A DNA stretch of 64,000 nucleotides from Alphaproteobacteria bacterium. GTDB lineage: Bacteria > Pseudomonadota > Alphaproteobacteria > CACIAM-22H2. The notes under the pieces are model-generated. The model was not told where the DNA came from and made no database searches. It saw nothing but the letters and a program-made list of their open reading frames with translations. The position numbers were made by a program, and so were the translations under genes. The stretch covers positions 62,001 to 126,000 of the forward strand of contig WGNX01000001.1 in assembly GCA_016124335.1 (NCBI GenBank), written 5' to 3'. Shown in pieces: positions 47,958-56,735 of this stretch (its first letter is position 1; the number at the start of each line of letters is the position of its first letter).

Positions 47958-48482
47958 ATGGCAAAATACGACTTCAAACCAACCGGCAAGGAGCGAACGT
48001 TCGGCGAGGACGAGGTGATCGTCAGCAAGACGGACACCAAGGGCAAGATCACCTATGGAAACGAGGTGTTTTTGCGCATCGCCGGATATCCGGAATCGGA
48101 AATCGTCGGCGCGCCGCACAGCATCCTCCGGCATCCGTGGATGCCGCGAAGCGTCTTCAAGCTGCTCTGGAACAAGATCGAGGCCGGCGACGAGATATTC
48201 GCCTACGTCGTCAACATGGCGAGGGGCGGCGACCACTACTGGGTCTTCGCACACGTCACGCCGACATTCGGTGCCGACGGCAAGATCGTCGGCTACCACT
48301 CCAATCGCCGCAAACCGAAACCCGACCAGATCCAGGCCGCATCCGGTCTCTACAAGCAGCTCCTCGATATCGAGGAGCGGGCGAGCGACCGGAAGGTCGG
48401 CATGGAACAGGCCTACGAACACCTGAACGGACTGCTGAAGTCTAAGGGGATCAGCTATGACGAATTCGTCTTCTCTATCTAA
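47958..48482 (+). CDS. Aer-like PAS domain protein
   Basis: 174 residues. The PAS domain (about 20-125) closely follows the PAS of aerotaxis receptor Aer: [30 protein letters not shown] and [13 protein letters not shown]; in Aer this fold binds FAD. A C-terminal helical tail follows, but no membrane or signalling segment. The downstream chemoreceptor gene overlaps its 3' end by 26 nt, so the pair looks like an Aer receptor split into sensor and transducer. Confidence 0.88.
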   Translation: MAKYDFKPTGKERTFGEDEVIVSKTDTKGKITYGNEVFLRIAGYPESEIVGAPHSILRHPWMPRSVFKLLWNKIEAGDEIFAYVVNMARGGDHYWVFAHVTPTFGADGKIVGYHSNRRKPKPDQIQAASGLYKQLLDIEERASDRKVGMEQAYEHLNGLLKSKGISYDEFVFSI

Positions 48483-50055
48483 GGCGCTTGTCGCCTCGTC
48501 GCTTTCGCTCGTCGCGGCCACGGCGACGATCGGCTCGGTGTTGGGCGGCGCGACGGTTCCCGCGATCGCGGCAGCTTTTCTCTGCCTCGGTCTCGGCGCG
48601 CTGACGCTTGCGTTCCTCGTCGCCACACGGCGCTGCGTGCAGGACATCAGCCGGGTCGCGCGTGCGACCGCCAAAGGCGATCTGGAGCCGCGCCTGATCG
48701 GGATCCGCGAGGGCGGCGAACTCGGCGAGGTTTCGAATGCGATAAATACGCTCATCGATGCAACCGACGCGTTCGTACGCGAAGCAAGTGCCGCGATGGA
48801 TCATGCCCGCCAGGGCAAGTTCTACCGCCGCGTGCTCGAGCGCGGCATGCTCGGTTCGTTCCGCCGCGCGGCAACAATCATCAACGCCGCAAACGCCGCG
48901 ATGCAGGAAAAACTTGTCGACAACCGCAAGCTCGCGATCGACTTCCAGGGCGAAGTCAGCGGCGTGGTCAAGGCCGTCGCGGATTCGGCGGTCTCGATGC
49001 GCTCGAACGCCGAATCGCTGGTGAAGATCGCCGAGGATACCCAACAGCGCTCGATCGCCGTATCGGCAGCCTCCGAGCAGGCGACGACCAACGTCCAGAC
49101 GGTCGCATCGGCGGCCGAAGAGCTCTCTGCTTCGATCCGCGAGATTTCGGCGCGCGTGGGCGAGGCCGCGTCCATCGCCACACAGGCGGCCGGCGAAGCC
49201 ACGGCGGTCGACAAGACGGTAACCTCGCTCGCGGCGGCGACCGCACGGATCGGCGAATTCGCGACACTGATCAGGAAGATCGCCGAGCAGACGAACCTCC
49301 TGGCGCTCAACGCCACGATCGAAGCGGCCCGCGCCGGCGACGCCGGCAAGGGCTTTGCCGTCGTGGCGTCGGAAGTGAAGAACCTGGCCAACCAGACCGC
49401 CAAGGCGACCGAAGACATTTCGAGCCAGATCGAGGCGATCACCCATTCGACCGGCGCTGCGGTCGACGCGATTCGGGGAATCGCGAATACCGTCGCGAAG
49501 GTCAATCAGGCGACCACCGCGATCGCCGGTGCGGTCGAGGAGCAGAATGCGGCCACGCAGGAGATCGCGCGGTCGGTGGCGGAGGCTTCGTCCGGGACGA
49601 GCATGGTGACGTCGAATATCACGGCCGTGTCGCAATCGACCGAGAGCGTGCGCGAGTCGGCCCAGACCGTGCTGCAGGCAGCCGAGGGGCTCGACCAGCA
49701 ATCCGACGACATGCGCAACGCCGTCGCGGCATTTCTGGCGAAAACGAATCGCCGGCAATATCCCCGCTACGCGGTCGAACTTGCAATCAATGGAACGGAC
49801 TCGATGGGCAAGCCGATCTCCGGGCGAACAGCCGATATCTCCGAAGGCGGCATGGGCATCAAGACAGCCACGGCCATGCGGGTTGGCGAGAAGGGGCGGC
49901 TGCGAGCTGAGGGCTGCCCCGACGAACTACCATTCGAAATGCACTACCACGAGGGCAATACGTTACACATCGAGTTCCTGTTCACGGGCGGCGTGCCGGC
50001 CGGATATGCGAACCTGCTCCGGCAGAAAACGGCAAATCTGCAGCCGATCGACTAG
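48457..50055 (+). CDS. Methyl-accepting chemotaxis protein with C-terminal PilZ domain (transducer half of split Aer)
   Basis: 532 residues; the start ATG lies inside the PAS gene, with AAGGGG 7 nt upstream. Two adjacent N-terminal membrane helices (about 8-55) with almost no periplasmic loop, HAMP-like segment, MCP signalling domain with the tip [20 protein letters not shown], and a PilZ-type domain about 430-525 ([21 protein letters not shown]). Lack of an external sensor fits control by the PAS partner. Cytoplasmic output is to CheA/CheW; none are in the window. Confidence 0.9.
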   Translation: MTNSSSLSKALVASSLSLVAATATIGSVLGGATVPAIAAAFLCLGLGALTLAFLVATRRCVQDISRVARATAKGDLEPRLIGIREGGELGEVSNAINTLIDATDAFVREASAAMDHARQGKFYRRVLERGMLGSFRRAATIINAANAAMQEKLVDNRKLAIDFQGEVSGVVKAVADSAVSMRSNAESLVKIAEDTQQRSIAVSAASEQATTNVQTVASAAEELSASIREISARVGEAASIATQAAGEATAVDKTVTSLAAATARIGEFATLIRKIAEQTNLLALNATIEAARAGDAGKGFAVVASEVKNLANQTAKATEDISSQIEAITHSTGAAVDAIRGIANTVAKVNQATTAIAGAVEEQNAATQEIARSVAEASSGTSMVTSNITAVSQSTESVRESAQTVLQAAEGLDQQSDDMRNAVAAFLAKTNRRQYPRYAVELAINGTDSMGKPISGRTADISEGGMGIKTATAMRVGEKGRLRAEGCPDELPFEMHYHEGNTLHIEFLFTGGVPAGYANLLRQKTANLQPID

Positions 50056-50062
50056 CAGGCAT

Positions 50063-51064
50063 TCACTCGGACGGTCGCGCGGCGACGAGTTTCGCGAAGC
50101 GAAGCTCGCCGCCCGCGAGGGCCGCGATCCGACGCGACCAGAGCTGTGCCTCGTCGACGAGCGCCTGCCCTTCGGCCGGCACAAGCTGGCCGCGCGCCAC
50201 GATTCCATCGATCCGGGCCCAGCCTTCCAGAACGGCTGCACGGAACGCGTCGGTGATGTCGCTCTTGGCCTGCACCTCGAACCCGGCTTCGGCCAGTTGG
50301 GCAACGAACCGTTCGATCGTCGAAAGCCGCGGCGCGGTCGCTTCGCCCAGCCGATAGGCCTCGAGGTCCGGCCCCATCGCGTCGTCGTGCGAGATGGCCC
50401 AGTCGGCGATCACCAAGCGGCCGCCCGGCTTCATCCCGTGCCGGATCCGCGTCAGCAGCTTCGGCTTTTCCGAAACCAGCGAAAAAACGTTGCGCACGAC
50501 GGCACCGTCGTAGCGTTTGGGCTTGAAGCTTCCATCGACGACATCGAGCAGGCCGATGGGCGCCTTGCGCTCCATGTTCGCGGCGCGCGATGAGCCGTCG
50601 CCCGCGCGCGCCAGATCAATCGACAGGTCGTAGCCTTCCATCCACAGCTCGAGTTCACGGGCCATCGCCCGCGTTCCGCCGCCAAGGCCGCAGCCCAGGT
50701 CCATCGCCACCGCACCTGTGGGTAGCCCCATCTCGCGCCCCAGCTCGAGCGCAAGCCGTTCGCCGCCCGGGAACGTGAATCCGTCACCCCAAACCATCTG
50801 GGCAACCTTCATGCGCTCGGGCGGCCATGCATCCTTGACGATGACCTTGCCGTCCATCGGCAGCCGGATCGGATCGGGGTGGATCGGCTCGGGAATCGCC
50901 GGCGGAGGCTCGGCAGCGGCCAGTTGCGTCGGCGGGGCACCGGCATCGGGTTTGCTTTTTTCGGCGTAATCGTAGCCTTCCCACCACGCGTGCAATTTGG
51001 CGCGCATCGCCGAGCCCGGCGCCATCCATCCCCCGGGTTTCTGTTCGCCACTGTCCTTGGCCAT
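50063..51064 (-). CDS. Class I SAM-dependent methyltransferase
   Basis: 333 residues from ATG 51064. An N-terminal ~95-residue Pro-rich extension precedes the Rossmann core; motif I is AMDLGCGLGGGTRAMA, then GYDLSIDLA and the motif IV/VI region HGMKPGGRLVIADWAI. The acceptor is unknown. The N-terminal SGEQKPGGWMAPG and KVAQMVWGDGF segments are not familiar to me. Convergent with the chemoreceptor (7 nt apart) and last in a run with the PepSY-like protein. Confidence 0.85.
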   Translation of the reverse strand: MAKDSGEQKPGGWMAPGSAMRAKLHAWWEGYDYAEKSKPDAGAPPTQLAAAEPPPAIPEPIHPDPIRLPMDGKVIVKDAWPPERMKVAQMVWGDGFTFPGGERLALELGREMGLPTGAVAMDLGCGLGGGTRAMARELELWMEGYDLSIDLARAGDGSSRAANMERKAPIGLLDVVDGSFKPKRYDGAVVRNVFSLVSEKPKLLTRIRHGMKPGGRLVIADWAISHDDAMGPDLEAYRLGEATAPRLSTIERFVAQLAEAGFEVQAKSDITDAFRAAVLEGWARIDGIVARGQLVPAEGQALVDEAQLWSRRIAALAGGELRFAKLVAARPSE

Positions 51065-51087
51065 GTGTCCTGTCGACCTGAATGGCT

Positions 51088-51438
51088 TCAGTCGGTCGGC
51101 TGGATGCCGTCGCGCGGCGGCGCATAGCGCGGATCGCTGCCCCCGCTTCCAAGACCAAGACCGATGAGCTCGCCGTAGCTGTCGAATGTCAGCACGGCGA
51201 TGTCGCCGGCCGGATTTTTGGCGACCACGCGATAGCATCCGTCGACAACAGTCATCCGCTCGAACCCGACAAATCCCATATCGAGCAGCGTGTCGGTCAT
51301 TTTCTGGCTGACGTCGCGCCCGAAGCCCTCGGCATGGCATTCCGGTGCAGGTGCGGGCGGTGCACTGGACTGCGCCTGCGCGACGGCGGAAACCGCCAGC
51401 AGCGCACCGAAAGCGAGGATGTTCGCGACGCGGCGCAT
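51088..51438 (-). CDS. Exported PepSY-like small protein
   Basis: 116 residues from ATG 51438: signal peptide (about 1-22, cleavage near AQAQ), a Pro-rich linker, then a PepSY-like alpha/beta unit (LLDMGFVGFERMTVVDGCYRV; IAVLTFDSYGELI). PepSY-like proteins are small periplasmic modules of unclear role, some inhibiting peptidases. It lies between azlD (17 nt) and the methyltransferase gene (23 nt) on one strand. Confidence 0.75.
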   Translation of the reverse strand: MRRVANILAFGALLAVSAVAQAQSSAPPAPAPECHAEGFGRDVSQKMTDTLLDMGFVGFERMTVVDGCYRVVAKNPAGDIAVLTFDSYGELIGLGLGSGGSDPRYAPPRDGIQPTD

Positions 51439-51455
51439 GGCCGGATTATAGCACA

Positions 51456-51803
51456 TCACTGCGCAAGCCAGATTGCCGCGACGGCAATCGTCGAGGCTCC
51501 GGCAAAGCAACCGGCAAAAATGCTTTTTCGGCCGACCGCATAGGCTCCAAGCGCGATGCCGGCGGCCCCAAGGCGCGCAGCGAGCGGCATATGGGCAAGT
51601 TCACCTGCCGGAAAAACGATCAGCCGGACGACGAGAGCGGCGAGAACCGCATAGGCGACGCTTGCAAACCATTCAAAGACGCGACCTTTCAGATCGAGAC
51701 GGGCGCCGATCGCAACCCCGAACGCGCGCCAGAAATAGGTCGCCACGGCCGCAACGCACGCGGCCGCATAGGCGCTGGAAGGGCTGAATTCGAATCCGCT
51801 CAT
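51456..51803 (-). CDS. azlD: AzlD-type branched-chain amino acid exporter subunit
   Basis: 115 residues from ATG 51803 with four hydrophobic helices, matching the AzlD domain (VATYFWRAFGVAIG; FEWFASVAYAVLAALVVRL). With AzlC it forms an inner-membrane exporter (like BrnFE) for branched-chain amino acids. The ATGA overlap with azlC supports tight coupling. Confidence 0.88.
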   Translation of the reverse strand: MSGFEFSPSSAYAAACVAAVATYFWRAFGVAIGARLDLKGRVFEWFASVAYAVLAALVVRLIVFPAGELAHMPLAARLGAAGIALGAYAVGRKSIFAGCFAGASTIAVAAIWLAQ

Positions 51804-52549
51804 CCCGGCGATCTCGGCCCGCGTCTGGCAAGGATTGCCGCGAGCGTACCCCCGGCAAGACCTGCGATCAGCAGCCCCCAATCGGGCGTCAGGAGATGAA
51901 ACGGAATACCAAGCGCTGCGCCGGACACGAGCGCATAGATGCGCGACCGGTCGCGAAGATCCTGGAGGAACAGCAGCATGAAATAGAGCGGATTCAGGAA
52001 AACGAGCGCGAGCGTGAGCGGCTTGGGCAGGAACTCGGCCGCGTAGAATCCGATGACCGTTCCGACGAGCGAGGCCGTCCACAGCATCAGCGAACAGCCG
52101 ACGAACCAGGCGAGGCGATCGGCGCGCGCAAGGCGCGGAGCCGTCATCATCGTCATGGCCCAGCACGTCACCGCGACATAGAACGCCGCCGCGTAGGTGC
52201 GCCATGCCGCGCGCCCGGGCACATGCACGACCGGCATCATCACGACCGTCATCGGCGCAAGCCGCATGTTCGCCAGCGCCACGGCCAATGCGACGGCGAG
52301 CAGACCCGATCCGGCGAGATAAAGTTCCGTGGCGGCCAGTTGCCCGGGCAGCGCCCAAGCGGTGACGGTGCTGAAAAGCGCGTAGTCGAGACCAAGCCCG
52401 TGCGCCCCGACATACGAGCCGAAACCGATATAGGAAGCACCCAGCACCATCGAGGGCGCCAGAGACGCGGCGCGCGCGCCCGCCCGCGCAGCCGCGTGCA
52501 CGCCCATCTGGGCCGGAAGATCGTCGGTTGCCGCGCCGTTCACGCTCAT
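51800..52549 (-). CDS. azlC: AzlC-type branched-chain amino acid exporter subunit
   Basis: 249 residues from ATG 52549; ATG 52507 and a TTG at 52618 are alternatives. Seven hydrophobic helices with AzlC hallmarks: SMVLGASYIGFGSYVGAHG, AWALPGQLAATEL and ANMRLAPMTVVMMPVV. Exports branched-chain amino acids or similar compounds together with AzlD. It is 49 nt downstream of the LacI gene on the same strand, which may be chance. Confidence 0.88.
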   Translation of the reverse strand: MSVNGAATDDLPAQMGVHAAARAGARAASLAPSMVLGASYIGFGSYVGAHGLGLDYALFSTVTAWALPGQLAATELYLAGSGLLAVALAVALANMRLAPMTVVMMPVVHVPGRAAWRTYAAAFYVAVTCWAMTMMTAPRLARADRLAWFVGCSLMLWTASLVGTVIGFYAAEFLPKPLTLALVFLNPLYFMLLFLQDLRDRSRIYALVSGAALGIPFHLLTPDWGLLIAGLAGGTLAAILARRGPRSPG

Positions 52550-52598
52550 CGGAACGACAAGGTTGGCTGAAGACGACGCGGCGATCAATCGCCTCGCT

Positions 52599-53648
52599 TC
52601 AAGTGCTTTCGCGCGCAATCAGTTCGCAGCCGAGATCCACGACGCGGCGCTCGGCGGAAAGGCCGTCGATGCGCGCAAGGAGCAGGCGCGCCGTTTCGTT
52701 GCCGATTTGCTCGCGCGGCGGCCGCAATGTGGTGAGCGAGGGCCTGCAATGCGCGGCAAAATCGAGATCGCCGAAGCCGGCAATCGCGACATCATCGGGT
52801 ATGCGCACGCCGCGCTTCTGGCATTCGAATATCGCGCCTAGCGCCAGCACGTCGTTGGAAAAGGCGACGGCGTCGATGCCGCCAGGCGCGGCAAGTGCCT
52901 CGGCGATCGCGACGGCTCCGTCGCCGACATTCGATGCACGCGGCAGATCGATCGAATCCACGGCGGCCCGGCCCGCGCGTTCAAGCTCCTCGCGCACGCC
53001 GGCACAGCGCGCCGAGGCGCGCGTGTCCCGGCCCAGCATCGCGCCGATCACGGCAACGCGCCGCCGGCCGCGCGCCAGCAGATGGCGCGCGACGCTACGC
53101 CCGGCGGCGTTGTGATCGAAGCCAACCGCCATATCGAACGGCCTTCCGGCGATGTCCCACATCTCGACGACCGGAACGCCGGCGCGCGCGACGATCGCCG
53201 CCGCCCGCGGTCCGTGGGCAAATCCGGTGAGCACGAGTGCAGCGGGGTTCCATGCGAGCATCGCCTCAATCAGCGTGTCCTCGCGCTGGAGATCGTAATC
53301 GGCGCTTGAATCAAGAACGGCATAGCCACGCTCGCCAAAGCGAGCGGCCAGCGCATCGACGCTTGCCGCGAAGAAGGCGTTGCGGATCGACGGCACGACA
53401 ACGCCGACAATCCGGCTTTTCGCGGCGGCAAGGCCGCCCGCCATCAGGTTCGGCACGTAGCCGAGCTGCTCGATCGCATCGCGCACGCGCCCCGCCAGTT
53501 CGCCGGACACCGACGTCGGATCGCGCAACAGGCGGCTGACCGTGATGGCCGAGACACCCGCAAGGCGCGCGACGTCCGACATCGTGGCCCGGCCGGCCCG
53601 TCGCCGGGCCCTGACGGGCTTGAGGTCGCTTTGAGGGATTCGCGCCAT
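52599..53648 (-). CDS. LacI-family transcriptional regulator
   Basis: 349 residues from ATG 53648. HTH TMSDVARLAGVSAITVSRLLRD about 23-44 with the hinge helix after it, then a periplasmic-binding-like ligand domain (FSNDVLALGAIFECQKRGVRIPDDVAIAGFGD). A basic 20-residue N-terminal extension precedes the HTH. It is 26 nt after the dehydratase gene and probably regulates that gene and the divergent ABC/GH31 operon through the operator-like sites at 55468-55547. The ligand is likely a sugar or sugar acid. Confidence 0.93.
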   Translation of the reverse strand: MARIPQSDLKPVRARRRAGRATMSDVARLAGVSAITVSRLLRDPTSVSGELAGRVRDAIEQLGYVPNLMAGGLAAAKSRIVGVVVPSIRNAFFAASVDALAARFGERGYAVLDSSADYDLQREDTLIEAMLAWNPAALVLTGFAHGPRAAAIVARAGVPVVEMWDIAGRPFDMAVGFDHNAAGRSVARHLLARGRRRVAVIGAMLGRDTRASARCAGVREELERAGRAAVDSIDLPRASNVGDGAVAIAEALAAPGGIDAVAFSNDVLALGAIFECQKRGVRIPDDVAIAGFGDLDFAAHCRPSLTTLRPPREQIGNETARLLLARIDGLSAERRVVDLGCELIAREST

Positions 53649-53674
53649 TGGGGGCCTCGAACGCGCTTCGATCG

Positions 53675-55414
53675 TCAGTAGATTTCGGGTTCCGGGATCG
53701 GGGCGCCGGCCTTCAGGAAATCGAAATCGGCACCGTCGTTCGCCTGCCCGATATGCCGTTCGACCAGAGACGCATAGCCGCGGGAATAGCGGGGCCCCGG
53801 CGCCCGCCATTCCGCACGCCGGCGCGCAAGCTCGGCAGGATCGACGTCGAGATTTAGCCGGCGCGCGGCGACGTCCAACTCGATCCAATCGCCGTCACGG
53901 ACAAGCGCAAGTGGGCCGCCGATATGCGATTCCGGTGCAACGTGAAGAACGCATGTTCCGTAGTGCGTCCCGCTCATTCGCGCATCCGACACGCGAACCA
54001 TGTCGCGGATGCCCTGCGCCAGCAGTTTCTTCGGGATCGGCAATGCGCCCCATTCAGGCATCCCCGGCCCGCCGACGGGCCCGGCATTCTGCAGCACGAG
54101 AACGCTCGACGCATCGACCGCCAGGTCCGGTTCGTCGATCCGTGCGGACATATCGGCATGGTCGCGGAAAACGACGGCGCGCCCGCGATGGCGCGCAAGT
54201 TTCGGGTCGGCGGCCGATGCCTTGATGATCGCACCGTCCGGGGCAAGGTTGCCGCGAAGCACGGCGATGGGGGCACCCGTCGCGACGGGCCGGTCCAGCG
54301 GCCGGATCACGTCTTCTTCCCAGACTTTCGCCCCGGCGATGTTGTCGCCAAGCGTGCGGCCGTTGACGGTGAGGCAGGAAAGATCGAGCCGGTCGGCAAT
54401 CCGCGTCAGAAGAGCCGGCAAGCCGCCGGCAAAATAGAAATCTTCCATCAAGTTGTCGCCCGCAGGGAACACGTTCGCAAGAACCGGCGTGCGGCGGCCC
54501 TCGCGGTCGAAGGCTTCAAGATCAAGACCGAGGCCCGCGCGCCGCGCGATCGCAACCAGATGCACGACCGCATTTGTCGAGCCGCCAAGCGCCATGAGCG
54601 TGACAAGCGCGTTGGACACGGCGGCCTGCGTAACGATGCGTTTTGGCCGTACATCCTCGAATACAAGCCCGACGATCCGCTCGCCCGCATCCTGGCACAT
54701 CCGGGCATGGCCCGAATCGCTCGCCGGAATCGACGAGGCTCCCGGCATGGTCAGGCCCATCGCATCGACGAGCGCCGTCATCGTCGACGCCGTCCCCATC
54801 GTGTTGCATGTGCCGATCGTCCGGGTCATCCGGCTTTCAAGCTCGACCCAATCGTCCGCCGTGATCTTGCCGGCGCGCAACTCGTCCCAGAATTTCCGCG
54901 TGTGCGTTCCCGCCCCCACCTTCTGCCCACGCCAGCGCGCGTTCGACATCGGGCCGGCGGGAACGTAGATCGCCGGCAGATCCATCGACAGGGCACCCAT
55001 CACAAGACCTGGCGTGGTCTTGTCGCAGCCGCCCAGAAGCACGGCTCCGTCGACGGGATGGGAGCGAAGCAGTTCCTCCGTCTCCATCGCAAGCATGTTG
55101 CGATACATCATCGTCGTCGGCTTGACGATGACTTCGCCAAGCGAAAGCGCCGGCAGTTCGACCGGCATTCCGCCCGCCGACCATACGCCGCGCTTCACCG
55201 CCTCGGCACGGTCGCGCAGGTGAATGTGGCAGGGCGAAAGTTCGCTCCACGTATTGACGATTGCAATGACAGGCCGGCCCATGAAATCCTTGCGCCGGAA
55301 GCCCATCTGCTGCGTGCGCTGGCGGTGCGCGAATGCGCGCATGTCGTTCGCGAGATACCAGCGCGCGCTGCGCAACTGCTCCCGTGTCCGCCGCGGCGAT
55401 TTCGCGTCACTCAT
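53675..55414 (-). CDS. IlvD/EDD family sugar-acid dehydratase (L-arabinonate/D-xylonate type)
   Basis: 579 residues. Fe-S ligand Cys residues are in LSPCHIHLRDRA, GGCDKTTPG and GTCNTMGTAST, and the catalytic Ser is in RMSGTHYGT. The start WYLANDMRAFAHRQRTQQMGF resembles pentonate dehydratases of rhizobia and Caulobacter more than IlvD. It would convert an aldonate into a 2-keto-3-deoxy acid in the cytoplasm. Exact substrate (L-arabinonate, D-xylonate or another) cannot be decided. First gene of a unit with the LacI regulator. Confidence 0.88.
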   Translation of the reverse strand: MSDAKSPRRTREQLRSARWYLANDMRAFAHRQRTQQMGFRRKDFMGRPVIAIVNTWSELSPCHIHLRDRAEAVKRGVWSAGGMPVELPALSLGEVIVKPTTMMYRNMLAMETEELLRSHPVDGAVLLGGCDKTTPGLVMGALSMDLPAIYVPAGPMSNARWRGQKVGAGTHTRKFWDELRAGKITADDWVELESRMTRTIGTCNTMGTASTMTALVDAMGLTMPGASSIPASDSGHARMCQDAGERIVGLVFEDVRPKRIVTQAAVSNALVTLMALGGSTNAVVHLVAIARRAGLGLDLEAFDREGRRTPVLANVFPAGDNLMEDFYFAGGLPALLTRIADRLDLSCLTVNGRTLGDNIAGAKVWEEDVIRPLDRPVATGAPIAVLRGNLAPDGAIIKASAADPKLARHRGRAVVFRDHADMSARIDEPDLAVDASSVLVLQNAGPVGGPGMPEWGALPIPKKLLAQGIRDMVRVSDARMSGTHYGTCVLHVAPESHIGGPLALVRDGDWIELDVAARRLNLDVDPAELARRRAEWRAPGPRYSRGYASLVERHIGQANDGADFDFLKAGAPIPEPEIY

Positions 55415-55467
55415 TTCCGTCCCCGTCCCTTTTGAACGTCTTGGCCGACTGTCGGGCGTTCTCTAAA

Positions 55468-55547
55468 TGTTAGCGTTGTCATATAAAAAAGCCAGCTTAT
55501 TTTCGGCGTTGACAAGATATTTCGGATGTAAGATGTTAGCGATACCA
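55468..55547. promoter_or_regulatory. Divergent promoter region with two LacI-type operator-like sites
   Basis: TGTTAGCGTTGTCA (55468-55481) and TGTTAGCGATACCA (55534-55547) share the half-site TGTTAGCG and partly match a LacI-family palindrome of the form TGTTAGCGCTAACA, 66 nt apart. A consensus -35 TTGACA (55509-55514) followed after 17 nt by GATGTT lets the second site cover the -10 of the rightward ABC promoter; the first lies on the dehydratase side. This fits repression by the local LacI protein, possibly with looping. Confidence 0.6.
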
Positions 55548-55595
55548 AGTGCCGCCGCACGAATGTCGGCACGTCCAGGGAGGCGCATCGCTCAC

Positions 55596-56696
55596 GTGTC
55601 CGAAATCGTTCTAAAGAACGTGGTCAAAGCCTATGGCACGACGCCCGTCATCCACGGCGTCGATCTCCATATCGCGTCCGGCGAATTCTGCGTCTTCGTC
55701 GGCCCGTCGGGCTGCGGAAAATCGACGCTCTTGCGGATGATCGCCGGCCTCGAGGGAATATCCGACGGCGAGATCAGCATCGGCGGAACCTTGGTCAACG
55801 ACCTGCCGCCGCGTGAGCGCGACATCGCCATGGTCTTTCAGGACTACGCGCTCTATCCGCACAAGACCGTGTTCGAGAACATGGCGTTCGGTCTTCGCCT
55901 GCGCAAACGGCCGTCCGCGGAGATCGAAAGCCGCGTGCGCGAGGCGGCGCAGATCCTCCAGATCGATCATCTGCTTGAACGCAGGCCCGGCCAATTGTCG
56001 GGTGGACAGCGCCAGCGCGTGGCGATGGGCCGCGCGATCGTCCGTAACCCGAAGGCGTTCCTGTTCGACGAACCGCTTTCCAATCTCGACGCCCAGCTGC
56101 GCTCCGAGATGCGCGTCGAGATCAACAAGCTCCACAAGCGCCTGCGAAACACGGTCGTCTATGTGACACACGACCAGGTCGAGGCGATGACCCTTGCCGA
56201 CAAGATCGTCGTGCTGTCCGCCGGGCGCATCGTCCAGGTCGGCACGCCGGACGAGATCTACAACCGCCCGGCCGCGAAATTCGTCGCCGGTTTCACGGGC
56301 TCACCCCCGATGAACTTCCTGCCCTGCTCGATCGACGCCGACGGCGCGGCCATCCTGCTGGATGGCGGGATCAGATTGCCGGTGCCGCAGGCTCGAAGGG
56401 CCGTGTGCTCGAAGCTGGCCGGGCGTCGGCTCGATTTCGGCATAAGGCCGGAGCACATCCTCGCCGAAGCCGTCGGCAGCGACGTCGCGACCGTACCCGC
56501 GCATGTGCAACTCGTCGAGCCGCTGGGCTCCGACACGCTCGGCCTTCTCAGGATCGGCACCGGCGAGATTACCGGCCGCTTCGCGCCGGAGGCGCCGCTT
56601 TCGGCCGGCGCCACGATCCAGGCCGGCTTCGCGATGAACAAGTTCCACCTATTCGCGCCCGATACCGGGGATGCAATCCGGGACCCGGGCTGGTAA
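55596..56696 (+). CDS. Sugar ABC transporter ATPase (MalK/UgpC type)
   Basis: 366 residues from a GTG at 55596 with GGGAGG 12 nt upstream. Walker A GPSGCGKST (36-44), Q-loop VFQDYALYPH, signature LSGGQRQRV, Walker B AFLFDEPLSNLD, switch His in VTHDQVEAM, and a C-terminal TOBE/MalK regulatory domain (DFGIRPEHI). It powers import by the two permeases downstream. First gene of the operon ATPase-binding protein-permease-permease-GH31. Confidence 0.96.
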   Translation: MSEIVLKNVVKAYGTTPVIHGVDLHIASGEFCVFVGPSGCGKSTLLRMIAGLEGISDGEISIGGTLVNDLPPRERDIAMVFQDYALYPHKTVFENMAFGLRLRKRPSAEIESRVREAAQILQIDHLLERRPGQLSGGQRQRVAMGRAIVRNPKAFLFDEPLSNLDAQLRSEMRVEINKLHKRLRNTVVYVTHDQVEAMTLADKIVVLSAGRIVQVGTPDEIYNRPAAKFVAGFTGSPPMNFLPCSIDADGAAILLDGGIRLPVPQARRAVCSKLAGRRLDFGIRPEHILAEAVGSDVATVPAHVQLVEPLGSDTLGLLRIGTGEITGRFAPEAPLSAGATIQAGFAMNKFHLFAPDTGDAIRDPGW

Positions 56697-56735
56697 GGCC
56701 GGACCAATAAAAACCAACCGAGGGAGAAACGATCC

